IMG/VR virus record: IMGVR_UViG_3300025101_000076
Coordinates: 1 to 35,368 of that record
Origin: a virus
Reading direction: 5' to 3' (one strand)
DNA: 35,368 nucleotides
Shown here: positions 1 through 9,400 of the stretch, piece by piece
How the letters are laid out: every line of letters begins with the position of its first letter
Numbering within the stretch: position 1 is the stretch's first letter
Notes under the pieces: model-generated
What the model saw: only the letters and a program-made list of their open reading frames with translations
Databases searched by the model: none
What the model was told of the DNA's origin: nothing
Translations under genes and position numbers: made by a program

Positions 1-1
1 A

Positions 2-193
2 AAGTTAGATGAATTAAATGAAGTTGTTTTTGAATACGAAGAAGAATCAGAGGAAATAACTGAAGAAAAAAAGGAGAAGAAAGATGGCAAAAAAGCCAAC
101 AATAAGGCAAGTAGCAACAGCAGTAAATCAAATGATGGAAAGAACAGAAATTCTAAAAAACAGAATGATACAAATGGAGATGGTTCTAAGTAG
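2..193 (+). CDS. C-terminal end of an upstream gene (partial, unknown)
   Basis: An open frame enters from the left edge and runs about 63 codons to a TAG. Its first third is very acidic (runs of Glu, e.g. YEEESEE) and the rest is a Lys/Asn/Ser-rich low-complexity tail. It overlaps the next gene by about 110 bases in another frame, which is long for this genome. Only the acidic part before position 84 reads convincingly as protein; the tail may simply be the neighbour's A-rich sequence read in a second frame. Acidic tails followed by a basic tail occur in phage DNA-binding proteins, but too little is visible to assign a function. Confidence 0.4.
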   Translation, partial: KLDELNEVVFEYEEESEEITEEKKEKKDGKKANNKASSNSSKSNDGKNRNSKKQNDTNGDGSK

Positions 194-299
194 TTATATA
201 GAAATGAATAAACATGAAAAAAAACTTGGAAAATACATTGACAAAAGAGCTGAAGAAGATGCTAAAACACGAACTGACGATAGTGTGGCTGACAAGTGA
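84..299 (+). CDS. Small coiled-coil protein, unknown function
   Basis: A 71-residue protein that starts MAKKPTIRQV. It has a strong Shine-Dalgarno sequence, AAGGAG at 71-76, seven bases before the ATG. Residues 10-55 form a continuous amphipathic helix with Met, Leu and Ile at heptad-like spacing, and the tail is Lys/Glu/Asp-rich. There is no signal peptide or membrane segment. It lies at the head of the visible early operon upstream of the helicase, so a role in replication or takeover is possible but unproven. The clear ribosome site and coherent protein support a real gene; the function is not recognised. Confidence 0.7.
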   Translation: MAKKPTIRQVATAVNQMMERTEILKNRMIQMEMVLSSYIEMNKHEKKLGKYIDKRAEEDAKTRTDDSVADK

Positions 300-612
300 T
301 GATAAAAGATTTCTTTGTATTGATGATGCTCTCAATCACGAAGAAAAGTTAGAAAAAAAAAGAGCAGTAATAGAAAAAGAGGAAAACAAAATGGATAATA
401 TTAAAACAACAATCCTCAAGGTTCTCAACAGTAATAATTGGGGACTTTACTTCAAGGGAGAGCCTATAACTCTGATACCTACAAGCGATGAAAGTATGGT
501 ATATAAAGTAAACGAAGTAGAGTTAGAGAAGTTAACCGATGAAGTTCAAGCAATACTGGAGAATAATTGCCAAGAGGATACAAAGGGAAATCAGACAGGG
601 AATTGGTCATAG
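283..612 (+). CDS. Small hypothetical protein with a 'DDKRF...DDALNHE' N-terminal motif
   Basis: About 109 residues from a GTG at 283 (WLTSDDKRFLCIDDALNHEE). The frame is open further up, to an ATG at 214. I prefer the GTG because small phage proteins with this motif (a strand, 'DGKxF', then 'xEALxHE') usually begin just before it, and the overlap with the previous gene drops from 86 to 17 bases. Neither start has a good ribosome site. A Lys/Glu helix (about residues 18-40) follows, and the C-terminal half is mixed alpha/beta (NNWGLYFKGEPITLI). Proteins with this motif are common and uncharacterised in phages. Function unknown. Confidence 0.6.
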   Translation: MWLTSDDKRFLCIDDALNHEEKLEKKRAVIEKEENKMDNIKTTILKVLNSNNWGLYFKGEPITLIPTSDESMVYKVNEVELEKLTDEVQAILENNCQEDTKGNQTGNWS

Positions 613-761
613 AATGGTTAAAAGATGATTTAGCTTATTACAAAAGAAATTTAGGTAATATAAGCGAAAATGATGTTTTAATTACAGAAGACTTAATTGA
701 CACCGTTATGGTTAGAATAAGAACATTAATGGAGAAAGAATACGGTTCATTAGATATTTAA
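567..761 (+). CDS. Small hypothetical protein (64 aa)
   Basis: The frame starts at TTG 567 (MPRGYKGKSDREL) with GGAG at 558-561 placed five bases upstream, a better ribosome site than its neighbours have, so the TTG start is credible. It overlaps the previous gene by 46 bases. The protein is mostly helical: a basic N-terminus, then DRELVIEWLKDDLAYYKRNL, then a second helix ending MVRIRTLMEKEYGSL. It has no membrane segment or cysteines. It is the last gene before the 150-base spacer that precedes the helicase. Function unknown. Confidence 0.6.
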   Translation: MPRGYKGKSDRELVIEWLKDDLAYYKRNLGNISENDVLITEDLIDTVMVRIRTLMEKEYGSLDI

Positions 762-785
762 TTATCTTTTAAATCAATATCTCCT

Positions 786-819
786 CCCAAATGAGTTTTT
801 TTTACTAGGACTCATAGGG
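786..819 (+). promoter_or_regulatory. Imperfect stem-loop in the pre-helicase spacer
   Basis: ATGAGT at 791-796 pairs with ACTCAT at 810-815 around a 13-base loop that holds a run of eight T. The outer bases CCC (786-788) and GGG (817-819) extend the stem past a small bulge. It lies just after the 64-residue gene. It could act as a weak terminator or a leader structure, but no T-run follows the stem, so it is not a classical intrinsic terminator. Confidence 0.35.
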
Positions 820-875
820 GATTTATGTCTAAAATTATAACATTACACACGATAAAAGTTCATTAAAATAAAAAG

Positions 876-896
876 GAACAGTATAAAAATCTGTTC
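876..896 (+). promoter_or_regulatory. Perfect dyad upstream of the helicase gene
   Basis: GAACAG (876-881) and CTGTTC (891-896) are exact inverse complements separated by nine bases, tataaaaat. The spacer contains a TATAAA-like -10 element; a matching -35 is weak (ttcatt at 859-864, 17 bases upstream). The helicase ribosome site follows at about 901. The arrangement fits an operator covering a promoter or an RNA hairpin next to the ribosome site. Which one cannot be told from sequence. Confidence 0.4.
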
Positions 897-911
897 AATA
901 GGAGAAGAAAT

Positions 912-2237
912 ATGGGAACACCATTACCGTACGACAAACAGACGGAAGATGTTGTTCTTGGCTCGATAATTAAACAGCCTGGTGACTATGAAGATGTTGC
1001 TAGATTCTTTACAAAAGAAGGTGTTTTTTATCAACCCAAGGCACAATTGTTATGGAATAAGATAACAAAAATGAGAAAGAAAGGTGAGCATATAGATGTA
1101 TTAACCGTATGCACATCAATAACACAAGATGAAATAGATGAAGGACTAGACAAGATATATGTTGTGGATTGCCACAATGAAACTTGTGCAAAAGGGACGA
1201 CATCTTTTTACGCAACACGAGTCTATCAGAAATATCTACTTAGACAAATAATAGAACATGCAGATAAAATAAGAGAAAGAGCACTTGGCAATAATGATGA
1301 TGTATATAAATCTATAAGTCAGGCACATTCTGTATTTGGAGAATTGATGGACATAAGGCCCTCTGTTAAATCTGATATAAGTGAAATTATTACTGAAACA
1401 TTAGATACGATAGAGAATAAAGAATCTAAGCTTATAAAAACTGGATATAGCAGTCTTGATAGATTTGCTGGTGGACTGACTAGAGGAGAGATAACCATAG
1501 TAGGTGGTAGACCTGGACATGGCAAGACAACTGTTCTTATAAATATGCTGGCAAATGTATTGGAATCTGGACACAAGGCGATGTTTTTTAGTAGAGAGTT
1601 GCCTAATTCAGAACTACTTAAAAAGATTATATGTTTAGAATCACAAGAACTATCATATTCTATGGTAAGAAAGAATGTCTTTAATAATAATGATTTACAA
1701 GAAGTCAATAGAACGTTAGAGTTTATCAAAAGAAAATATAGTGGCGATAAGTTTTTGATGTTTGATAATATTAGAGATTTTAGTGTGTCTGCAAGTGAGA
1801 TTAAGAAATTTAAGCCAGATGTTATATTCGATGATTACATCCAGTTGATTTCATACGAAGGCAAGGAAGACCAGAGAAGACTGCAAATAGAACAGCTTGT
1901 TAATGATTATAAATGGTTAGCAAAAGAAACTGGTGCTGTTGTGGTTTTAGCATCACAATTGAATAGAGGTATAGAATATAGAGGCAAAACATTTGAGCCA
2001 CAACTATCTGATTTAGCAGAGAGTGGAGCGATAGAACAAGTTGCTGAGAATGTATTCTTTACATACTATGATTATAAGGTGCAAGGAGAAAAAGGAAAAG
2101 GCAAGAATGTCCTAACAATATCTGCGGGTAAGGTCAGATATGGAGATAGTGGTTCTGTAGATTTAGGATATCAAGGCAATAAATGTAAAATATTTAATTC
2201 AATAGAGGAGATGATTGATGGAAAAATCCCATTTTAA
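912..2237 (+). CDS. dnaB: DnaB-like replicative DNA helicase
   Basis: A 441-residue homologue of the hexameric 5'-3' helicase that unwinds the replication fork. Residues 5-110 match the helical DnaB N-terminal domain (PLPYDKQTEDVVLGSII). Residues about 175-441 form the RecA-like motor: Walker A GGRPGHGKT at 198-206, a helix ending FFSREL at 225-230, Walker B VIFDDYIQL at 304-312, and the DnaB signature LASQLNRGIE at about 346-355. The length is slightly below that of bacterial DnaB (about 470), usual for phage versions. GGAG at 901 and a seven-base spacer support the ATG. It is followed directly by the resolvase gene, forming a replication/recombination operon. No fused primase domain is present, so priming must come from elsewhere. 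Confidence 0.93.
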   Translation: MGTPLPYDKQTEDVVLGSIIKQPGDYEDVARFFTKEGVFYQPKAQLLWNKITKMRKKGEHIDVLTVCTSITQDEIDEGLDKIYVVDCHNETCAKGTTSFYATRVYQKYLLRQIIEHADKIRERALGNNDDVYKSISQAHSVFGELMDIRPSVKSDISEIITETLDTIENKESKLIKTGYSSLDRFAGGLTRGEITIVGGRPGHGKTTVLINMLANVLESGHKAMFFSRELPNSELLKKIICLESQELSYSMVRKNVFNNNDLQEVNRTLEFIKRKYSGDKFLMFDNIRDFSVSASEIKKFKPDVIFDDYIQLISYEGKEDQRRLQIEQLVNDYKWLAKETGAVVVLASQLNRGIEYRGKTFEPQLSDLAESGAIEQVAENVFFTYYDYKVQGEKGKGKNVLTISAGKVRYGDSGSVDLGYQGNKCKIFNSIEEMIDGKIPF

Positions 2238-2694
2238 GTACATAGGAGTTGACCCAGGTGTTAGCGGTGGTTTAACTGTAATTGATGAACAAGGAGATAT
2301 ACAAGCTGTAAAATGTCCTAAGAAGGTTGTAGATATGGCGGCAACTTTTTTATCTGCAATAGGAGACACAGCACCAGAAGATGTAAAGTTTTTGATGGAG
2401 AGAGTTTGGGCAAGACCTAACAATGCATCAAGTAGGGCATTTACATACGGTGTTAATTATGGACAATGGTTAGGCATAGCTGCATCACATGAAGTAAAAA
2501 CATACACAGAACTACCTAACAACTGGATGAAATGGTTTGGCTGTCCTAAAGGAATGATATCAAGGGATAGAAAGAATTGGCTTAAAGATAAAGCTAAGGA
2601 GTTATATCCTAACCTTAAAAAGATAACACTAGCAACTGCTGATGCAATATTGATTGCACATTATGCAAAGGAAGGATATTTTGATGGGGAATAA
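2218..2694 (+). CDS. RuvC-like Holliday-junction resolvase
   Basis: A 158-residue RNase H-fold nuclease expected to cut four-way junctions, or branched DNA before packaging. Visible acidic residues are D12 in GVDPG, E61 in FLMERVWA and D142 in TLATADA, with the C-terminal helix AILIAHYAKEG typical of phage RuvC-like enzymes. A TTG at 2215 also opens the frame, but ATG 2218 is preferred because GAGGAG at 2205-2210 is spaced seven bases from it. It overlaps the helicase end by 20 bases and is probably translationally coupled to it. A fourth catalytic acid lies presumably near the C-terminus but I cannot place it with certainty. Confidence 0.85.
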   Translation: MEKSHFKYIGVDPGVSGGLTVIDEQGDIQAVKCPKKVVDMAATFLSAIGDTAPEDVKFLMERVWARPNNASSRAFTYGVNYGQWLGIAASHEVKTYTELPNNWMKWFGCPKGMISRDRKNWLKDKAKELYPNLKKITLATADAILIAHYAKEGYFDGE

Positions 2695-2854
2695 AAGACA
2701 AGCAAACCAAAAAAAAAGAGAGAAAGTAAAATTAAATACAGAAAAAAGAAAGCTGCAAAAGCAAATAGAGCATTTGATAAAGATTAAAAAAACATCTGAA
2801 GCTGGAATGCTTATGCAAAGATACAAATCTAAATATGGGGAGATAGATAAATGA
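2684..2854 (+). CDS. Small basic coiled-coil protein (56 aa)
   Basis: The protein begins MGNKRQANQKKREK and is a single highly charged, Lys-rich helix (KLNTEKRKLQKQIEHLIKIKK). I chose ATG 2684 over an upstream in-frame ATG at 2654 because AAGGAAGGA lies just before it and the overlap with the resolvase falls to 11 bases. The stop TGA overlaps the next ATG (ATGA). It has no cysteines or membrane segment. The basic helix suggests nucleic-acid or partner binding, but this is inference only. Confidence 0.65.
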   Translation: MGNKRQANQKKREKVKLNTEKRKLQKQIEHLIKIKKTSEAGMLMQRYKSKYGEIDK

Positions 2855-3024
2855 AATGCTGGCATTGTAGACACGATATGATATGGGGCAATGATTTTGA
2901 TTATGAGGATTACGGACTTGAGGGAAAAGGTATTATAAGTAGTTTCTCTTGTTCAAACTGTGAAGCTACTGCAGAAGTGCATTTACCGATTGAAGGTGCT
3001 GGACTAAGTGATAAAACTAATTGA
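2851..3024 (+). CDS. Zinc-ribbon micro-protein (57 aa)
   Basis: A 57-residue protein beginning MKCWHCRHDM. It carries C-x-x-C at residues 3-6 and C-x-x-C at 34-37 (SCSNCEA), the classic four-cysteine zinc ribbon, on an acidic middle segment. The start is well set: GGGGAG at 2837-2842 eight bases upstream, with an ATGA overlap with the gene before. The end overlaps the next gene by 17 bases. Small zinc ribbons in phage replication operons usually bind nucleic acid or a host polymerase, but the target here is unknown. Confidence 0.8.
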   Translation: MKCWHCRHDMIWGNDFDYEDYGLEGKGIISSFSCSNCEATAEVHLPIEGAGLSDKTN

Positions 3025-3472
3025 TATTTATAACAAATACAAAGACAATGCTTATATAGAGCATGAAGGAGAATGGATGCCATTAGAAGAAGGATATTGT
3101 AAGTCACACGACTTAAAGGTAAAAGAAGATATGTTGTTTGGAAGGATAGGTGAGGAGTTTACTCAGCAATTATTTGAAGGCAACACAAAAATAGAGATAA
3201 AAACAGAAAGAGATATATGGGAAACAACTGGCAATATTTGTATTGAAATAAGATATAAAAGACAACCATCTGGTTTATCTACAACCAAAGCAAGTGTATG
3301 GATACATTTATTGTCTGTAAATAACGTGATTAAGGGCGGATTTATATTTAAAGTTGATGAATTAAGAGCTTTAATAAAAAAGAGGCAAAATCAAGGTAAA
3401 TTAAAAATGGTTATGGGTGGTGATGATAATATGAGTCAATTGGTTTTATTGCCAATTAAAGAGTTATTTTGA
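3008..3472 (+). CDS. PD-(D/E)XK-like nuclease family protein
   Basis: 154 residues from a GTG at 3008 (MIKLIDIYNK), with GAAGGTG about ten bases upstream. The core FGRIGEEF (44-51), then IEIKTERDIW (62-71) and TGNICIEI (74-81) followed by PSGLSTTKASVW (87-98), follows the order of small phage PD-(D/E)XK nucleases: helix with Glu, a strand with E-x-K, then a strand and a T-x-A-type loop. Candidate catalytic residues are E50, E63, K65 and E80. It ends the plus-strand operon and overlaps the end of the convergent giant gene by nine bases. A role in DNA processing beside the helicase and resolvase is likely; the exact substrate is unknown. Confidence 0.65.
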   Translation: MIKLIDIYNKYKDNAYIEHEGEWMPLEEGYCKSHDLKVKEDMLFGRIGEEFTQQLFEGNTKIEIKTERDIWETTGNICIEIRYKRQPSGLSTTKASVWIHLLSVNNVIKGGFIFKVDELRALIKKRQNQGKLKMVMGGDDNMSQLVLLPIKELF

Positions 3473-6400
3473 TTTTTTATGTTCTTCAATAATTTTATCA
3501 TACATTGCTCTATTCCAATGACCTTGCCAATGTCCTTTCCAGTTTTCTGGTTTAAAGTATGTTGGTTTAAATTTGCTTAATAACTCGCCTGCTCCTGGAT
3601 AAATGTTAAAAATTTCTCCTTTGAGTTCTTTTTCTGATTTATTCATTAGCATGTTTTTTAAATTTTTATTATAATTTTCTAAAAATGTTAAATGCTCTTG
3701 AACTTCAGGCCCTAGCTTTTTAGCAATAAAAGGCACAAGACTTTGAAATTCTTGATAGTTTTCTGCTTTTGGAGATATGTTTGTTTTAACATAATTGTCC
3801 CAATGTAATAAAAATGCATCTACTTTAGCATTATACATCTTTTCTCCTTTAACTAATACAGATGTGTATTCATCTTTTTTGTAACCTTGTCTAAGTGCTT
3901 TTTCTTCCATATATTTAAAAAACAATTCTCTTTCAGACATTCCTACAGGTTTATTTTCTTTTATCCATTGATTTAATTCTGCAGGGCTTAATTTTGACTC
4001 CATTCTTTTAAGATTTACGTTAAACATTTGTTTTTCAGCTATTTCTAAAATACTGCTTTTTCTAACTCTGTCTAATTGTTTTTCATCTATATATATTCCT
4101 CTACCATTTAATATAGGATTTAATGATTTTAATTTACTAACTATTGAAGACATAGCACTTTTTTTTGCTTTAGAAAAATCATCTCCATAAAGACGCATTC
4201 TTGTTTCTATAGCAACATTATATGCATCTTTGATAGCATCACAGAAAACAGTCACATCTCCTGGATTTTTTATGTTTCCGTTTTCATCAACTCTCATAAG
4301 TTCAAAAGCATAATCTACTCCTGCTAATTCTGATTGTTTGATGTGCTCTGGAAAAGACCCCGCAGAAATATCTCCATAGAATTTTTTAAAATCTTTTTGA
4401 TATGTTCTTATTTGATTTTTAACATTCATATAAGGCTTTGTGTATGCATTATGTAAATCGGTCATACCTCTATATGTAGAAAAAATACCTTTAACAGCAT
4501 CTTCAAGTGCTTTTTCTGGAGGGATTGAAGCTCTTAATTTTCTTCCAAAATATCCTGATTTGTAAAATGTAACATCTGGTTCTGCTACTTGTTTTAAAGT
4601 TCCTTTACCTGCCTCAAACAATAATCCCGCTGCTTCCGCTATTTGCAATGCCCCAGTACTAACATAAAATCCAATATCCATTACATCTACAGCTCCTCTG
4701 TTATGACCTGTAAACATAGCTGCTAAATCTGCTATATCTCCTCCAAAATTTGACCTTATAAGCATGCTTGCTATCTTTTTTAATACACCTTCGTCCATTT
4801 CAGCAGGGTCATCTGCAGATGAAACTAGTTGACTTAATAAATATAAAAGACCTCCATATTTGTAAGTTCTATCAAGAATTTTAAATGTTGCATTTGAATC
4901 TCCTGTTCTTCCAGCCCCTGATACAACAGTAGTTATAATCGCCCCTCCGATTTTGTCAAAACTTTTTTCTCTTACAGCTGCTTTTAATGCTCTTGCAGTA
5001 TTATAAAAATCTTGTCTTGCAAATTGTTTGTACATCATAAAAGGTTTTGCTACTCTTTGACTCATCCAATAAGCCCCAAATAATGGGTCTGAAGTTCCAT
5101 GAGATTTAATATGTGACATTGTGATAAGTTTTTGATGCAACAAATCAATATCAAACTGAAATTTTAATCTTTCATGCGGCAATAATAAAGAAATATCTTT
5201 TACAGCTCCATCTTGTTTTATGTAAGATATATTTTCCAATCCTTTAAATCTTTTATCCATAGCTTCAGAAATGTCTTTTCCAGCAATAGAACCGCTCCAT
5301 CCTAATTTTGCATCTCCCAATCCAATTGCTTTAAATATTTCAATTTCATTATTATTTAATTCATAAAATTCTTTTAATCTTTTTTCCGCATTTTTAATTT
5401 TTCTTTTATGACTATTTAATATAGGTTTTGTGTTTATATCTTTAAATAATATTGGAAGTTCTATTATAGATGTTAATACTGCTGTAGTTCTGACTATTTC
5501 TTCTGTGCTGGAAAATCTTGACCTATCAAAAACAAAATCAAGTAATTTATCCATAGGATTTTTCCATTTAGCTACATCTGTATATGAATATCCTAAAGTT
5601 ACAGCTTCATCTTGTATCTTTGATAAAGACATATCAAGTATTCCCCAATCTTTTGCATCCATTCTTTTTGCCCAAGATAAAGACATTAATGCAGGTATAA
5701 ATTGTTTGGTAAAACCAAATTGCATAGCATTCTGTCTCCAACCAAACATTAAATTTCTAGTAGAGTTAGTAATCCAAGATAGATTAGCTCTTGTGATATA
5801 AGTATTAACTCTTGTCGCTCCTTTTAAAATACCTCCAAATTGCCTCATATTATTTCCTATAGGCATTAATGTTCTTTGAGATATTTGGTTTATTAACATT
5901 TCTCCAAATGCCCCGCCATTTTTTTCAATAGCCAATAAAAGTTTAGGTATGTTGTGTCTTGTTGGTGGCAACCCTTTTAAATTAATTAAGTAAGGAAAAT
6001 AAGCTAAATTTGCACCTAATTTAGAAGCTGCACCAGTATATCCTGGGCCAATTGCTGCCCATGCATATTCATGAACATCAACCCATTTATTTTCAGAATC
6101 TATATAAACTCTTTCACCTAAATACATTTTTCTATCAAAAAGAACTTTTGGATTAATTAAAGCTCCTCCTGTATATGAAACAGAACTAAGCATTGATATT
6201 GAAGCTTCCATATCTGCAACTGATTGAAATTCTGAAATTTGTGCATCAGTGGGAGTTTTTGTATTGTAAGCTTCTTTTGCTTTTTCTGTTGCAATTATTG
6301 CCGCTTCTTTTTGTATTCTTTTTTGAACATTTCTTTGATTAATATCAAAATGTTCTCCAAATTCTTTTGTTATAGGTCTTGTAAAATAAAATGCATCTTC

Positions 6401-9400
6401 AATCCAATCAACTCCATATTTTTTTGCAAATCTTTTATATTGCTCATTGGTCATGTTAAGCTTCATGCTAGTAATAATATGATTTTTGATATTATTTGTA
6501 AATTCATACCATCTTTCTGCAAGTTTAGATTCAGGAGTATCTTCTCTTAAATACATACTAATATATTTATCGCCATATTGTTTCTTTTTATTCTTATCAA
6601 ATACTTTATAATGTAATTTTTCAATAGCTGAAAATTGTCTTGCAAATTCAACATCGCTAGGATTTTCTTTTATATGTTTTTCTGCCCAAGCAAATCTTTC
6701 AACATCTAGAGCCCTGGATAATATATCTTTAATTTCATTGAATTTTTTTCTTCCAAGCTGTGTTACACCTTTTGCTTTTCTTATTCCTGTTCCAGCATAT
6801 TCTCCTTGTGATAGTATTTTATAAGCATCATTTTCAAAACGATTTAATTCATTTTTAACCATTCCTTCATAGACATAATGATTTATTAAATCTTCTTTTA
6901 AAAGTTTAACTGATTTAGCTTGTTTATATGCTCCTATTTTATTAAAATCAGAAACAACGTTGTCAACCATTGCTGTTACCTGTTGAGTAAAACCACTTTT
7001 TCTATAGTAATTTTTTAACGTTTTAGCACTTATTGTTTTAAAAAGTTTTGCAGTTGATTGTTCATTTGCTAATGCATATGTATATGAAAATTTAGGGTCT
7101 ACAGAAGCTCCATATTCATTGCTTATTGCTGCATTTAATTGTGAAAGTTCTTCAACTGTCATATCAAATTGATTAATGTTTTTTATATCATTTTTCCAAT
7201 TTGGATGTTCAGGGCTAAACATTGATAAAGCCATTTTAAAAAAGTCTTTTTCAGGTTTATTATGAGCAGCTAACTGATTTTTAGCTCCTTCTATTTTAGA
7301 TAGTTTTTTATAATATCTTTTTGTTGTTTCTTTTTTGCTTGAACCTGCTGTTTCTGATAAACTTTCAGCAAAATTAATTAAATCTTCTTGAGAAGCATTA
7401 ACAGATATTATATCTTTTTTAGAAAATATTTCTTTGTCAATACCCGCTCTTAAAGATAAGTATTTAAGAAAATCTGTTTGTTCTCCTGGTGTCATGTCTT
7501 TTGCAAATTCATTAAATACATTTCTTACAGATTGTACGAATTTCTTATAAACAGGTTTCTCCATACTTATATTGTCAGTATTTTTTGTTTTATTAACTAC
7601 ATTTTTAACAATTTTATTGTCATCTCCACTAACATCTTTAATAGACAATCCTGCAAATGGAATACCTGCAGCTGCTCCTACAGCTCCTGCAATAATAGCT
7701 GGAGTGAATTTTTTTAGTTTTTCTGCAATTACTTTAATTTCATTTTTAATTTTTGTTATTGCATCTTGAGTTTTAGCATATGACTTTGTTTTATCCTTCC
7801 CTTTTTCTTTCATCTTAGAAAGATTATTTTCTTTTGATTGTAGTGTTTTTTGTTTTTTATTTAGTTGAATTTCTAACTTTTTTTGTGCAGGAGTTTTTGA
7901 GCCTCCTCCGCCTGTTCCTCCGCCTTTTTTGTTTTTTAATTCGTTTTTTATTACTTCATCTAAACTTTTGTTTATTTTTTTAACAATTTCTAATTGTTCT
8001 TTTTGTATGTCAAGAAAGTTTGTTTTTTTTGTATATCTGGTTCTTATTTGTGAAGTTGACACACCCTCTATTTCACCTGGTTCGTGCCCAGCCATTATAG
8101 CATATTGCTGTTTTTCAGAGCCTGTTAATACATCACTTCCGTCAACGTTTTTGCCTCTTTCAATAAATGTTTTTATAGCAATTCTTAAAGCTTTTGCTGT
8201 CAATCTTTTATCTGATGGTATATTTTCTTGCAACGTTTTTGTAATTTTAGCAGAACCAAATTTATCTTTTGGAAAAAGTAAATCATTTCGGTCAAGTTTA
8301 TTGTCCTTAATTATTTTTTTCAATGTGTTATATGTTTCAGTTGATAAAAATAAAGGTCTTGGAGAGCCAGGTTTTTTTCTTGCTCCTCCATCATCTACTT
8401 CTGTAATTAAATCTATATAAGGTTTTGTTCCTGTTTCTGGGTCTGGAGCAATTATATGTTTAACAGCTAATTTATTAATTTCTCTATCTCTTACCAATCC
8501 TTCTATAAAACTCAATTTAAAAGCCATACCCAATCTTTCATCATTCTGAATTTTACTTAAAGATAAATCTAATATTATTTTTCTTACTTCTCCTAAAAAA
8601 TAAATATTAGGAGGTAATGATTTTTGACCTTTTTCAGTAGTATATGCTTTAGATAATTGTTCTCTTGAAAATTCTTTTGTTTCAGCTTTTGTAACAGGAG
8701 CTAGCATATAACCATCTGATGCTAAACCTATCAACGAATTTAACATAGTTATTTCATGTTGATTTAAAGAAGGAGCAGCACCTTTTGCTTTTCTTTGATT
8801 TATTAAGCTTGTTCTCCAGTCATATACATCTTGTTTTGAAATTTGTGCTATTGAAACTTTCCCTGTTTTATTTTTTGCAAATGTTAACAAACTATTTAAA
8901 GGTTCTAAGTATGTTTTAGTTGCATTAAGTGATTTTTTATTACGAACAATTCTATCTATTATTTGTATATCATATGGAGTAGTAATTTGATTTTTAGAAG
9001 TATTTAAAAAATTCTTTAAAGCATCGCTTATATTAATTCTTTTTAATGCATCTTGTTTCCAAGTAGGCCCTAAATTTTGAGGGTCTGCTAATTGTTCTTC
9101 TGTAAACCTGCTTGAGAATACTGGCTTGTCTCGTTCTCTTTGTCCTTCCAATTCTTCTCTAACAATTTGTCGAAATTGTCCAAGTTCAAGTCCTTTTTGT
9201 CCAACACTTTGATTTTTGGTTGGTTTAGAACCTATTATTGCATCATAATCAACGTCTTTTTCATACATAATTTCGCCAGACTCTTTGTATTTAGCTGCAT
9301 CTTCTTTATCCATGTTAAATGATTGTATTTTACCGTTTTCATCAATAACTGGTTGTCCATTTTTTGCTATTACAACAGAAACTTTATTTTCTTTGTTTAT

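Noticed and set aside
825-863. A 12-codon ATG frame preceded by AGGGG in the pre-helicase spacer
   Set aside because: Too short, no coding-like composition, and it does not overlap or couple with the helicase gene. A leader peptide cannot be excluded but nothing supports it.
8006-8998. Idea that the integrase domain results from an assembly join or a separate integrase gene fused by error
   Set aside because: The frame is open for 8.4 kb with similar base composition and codon habit on both sides, and no internal start with a ribosome site marks a separate gene. Read-level checks would settle it.
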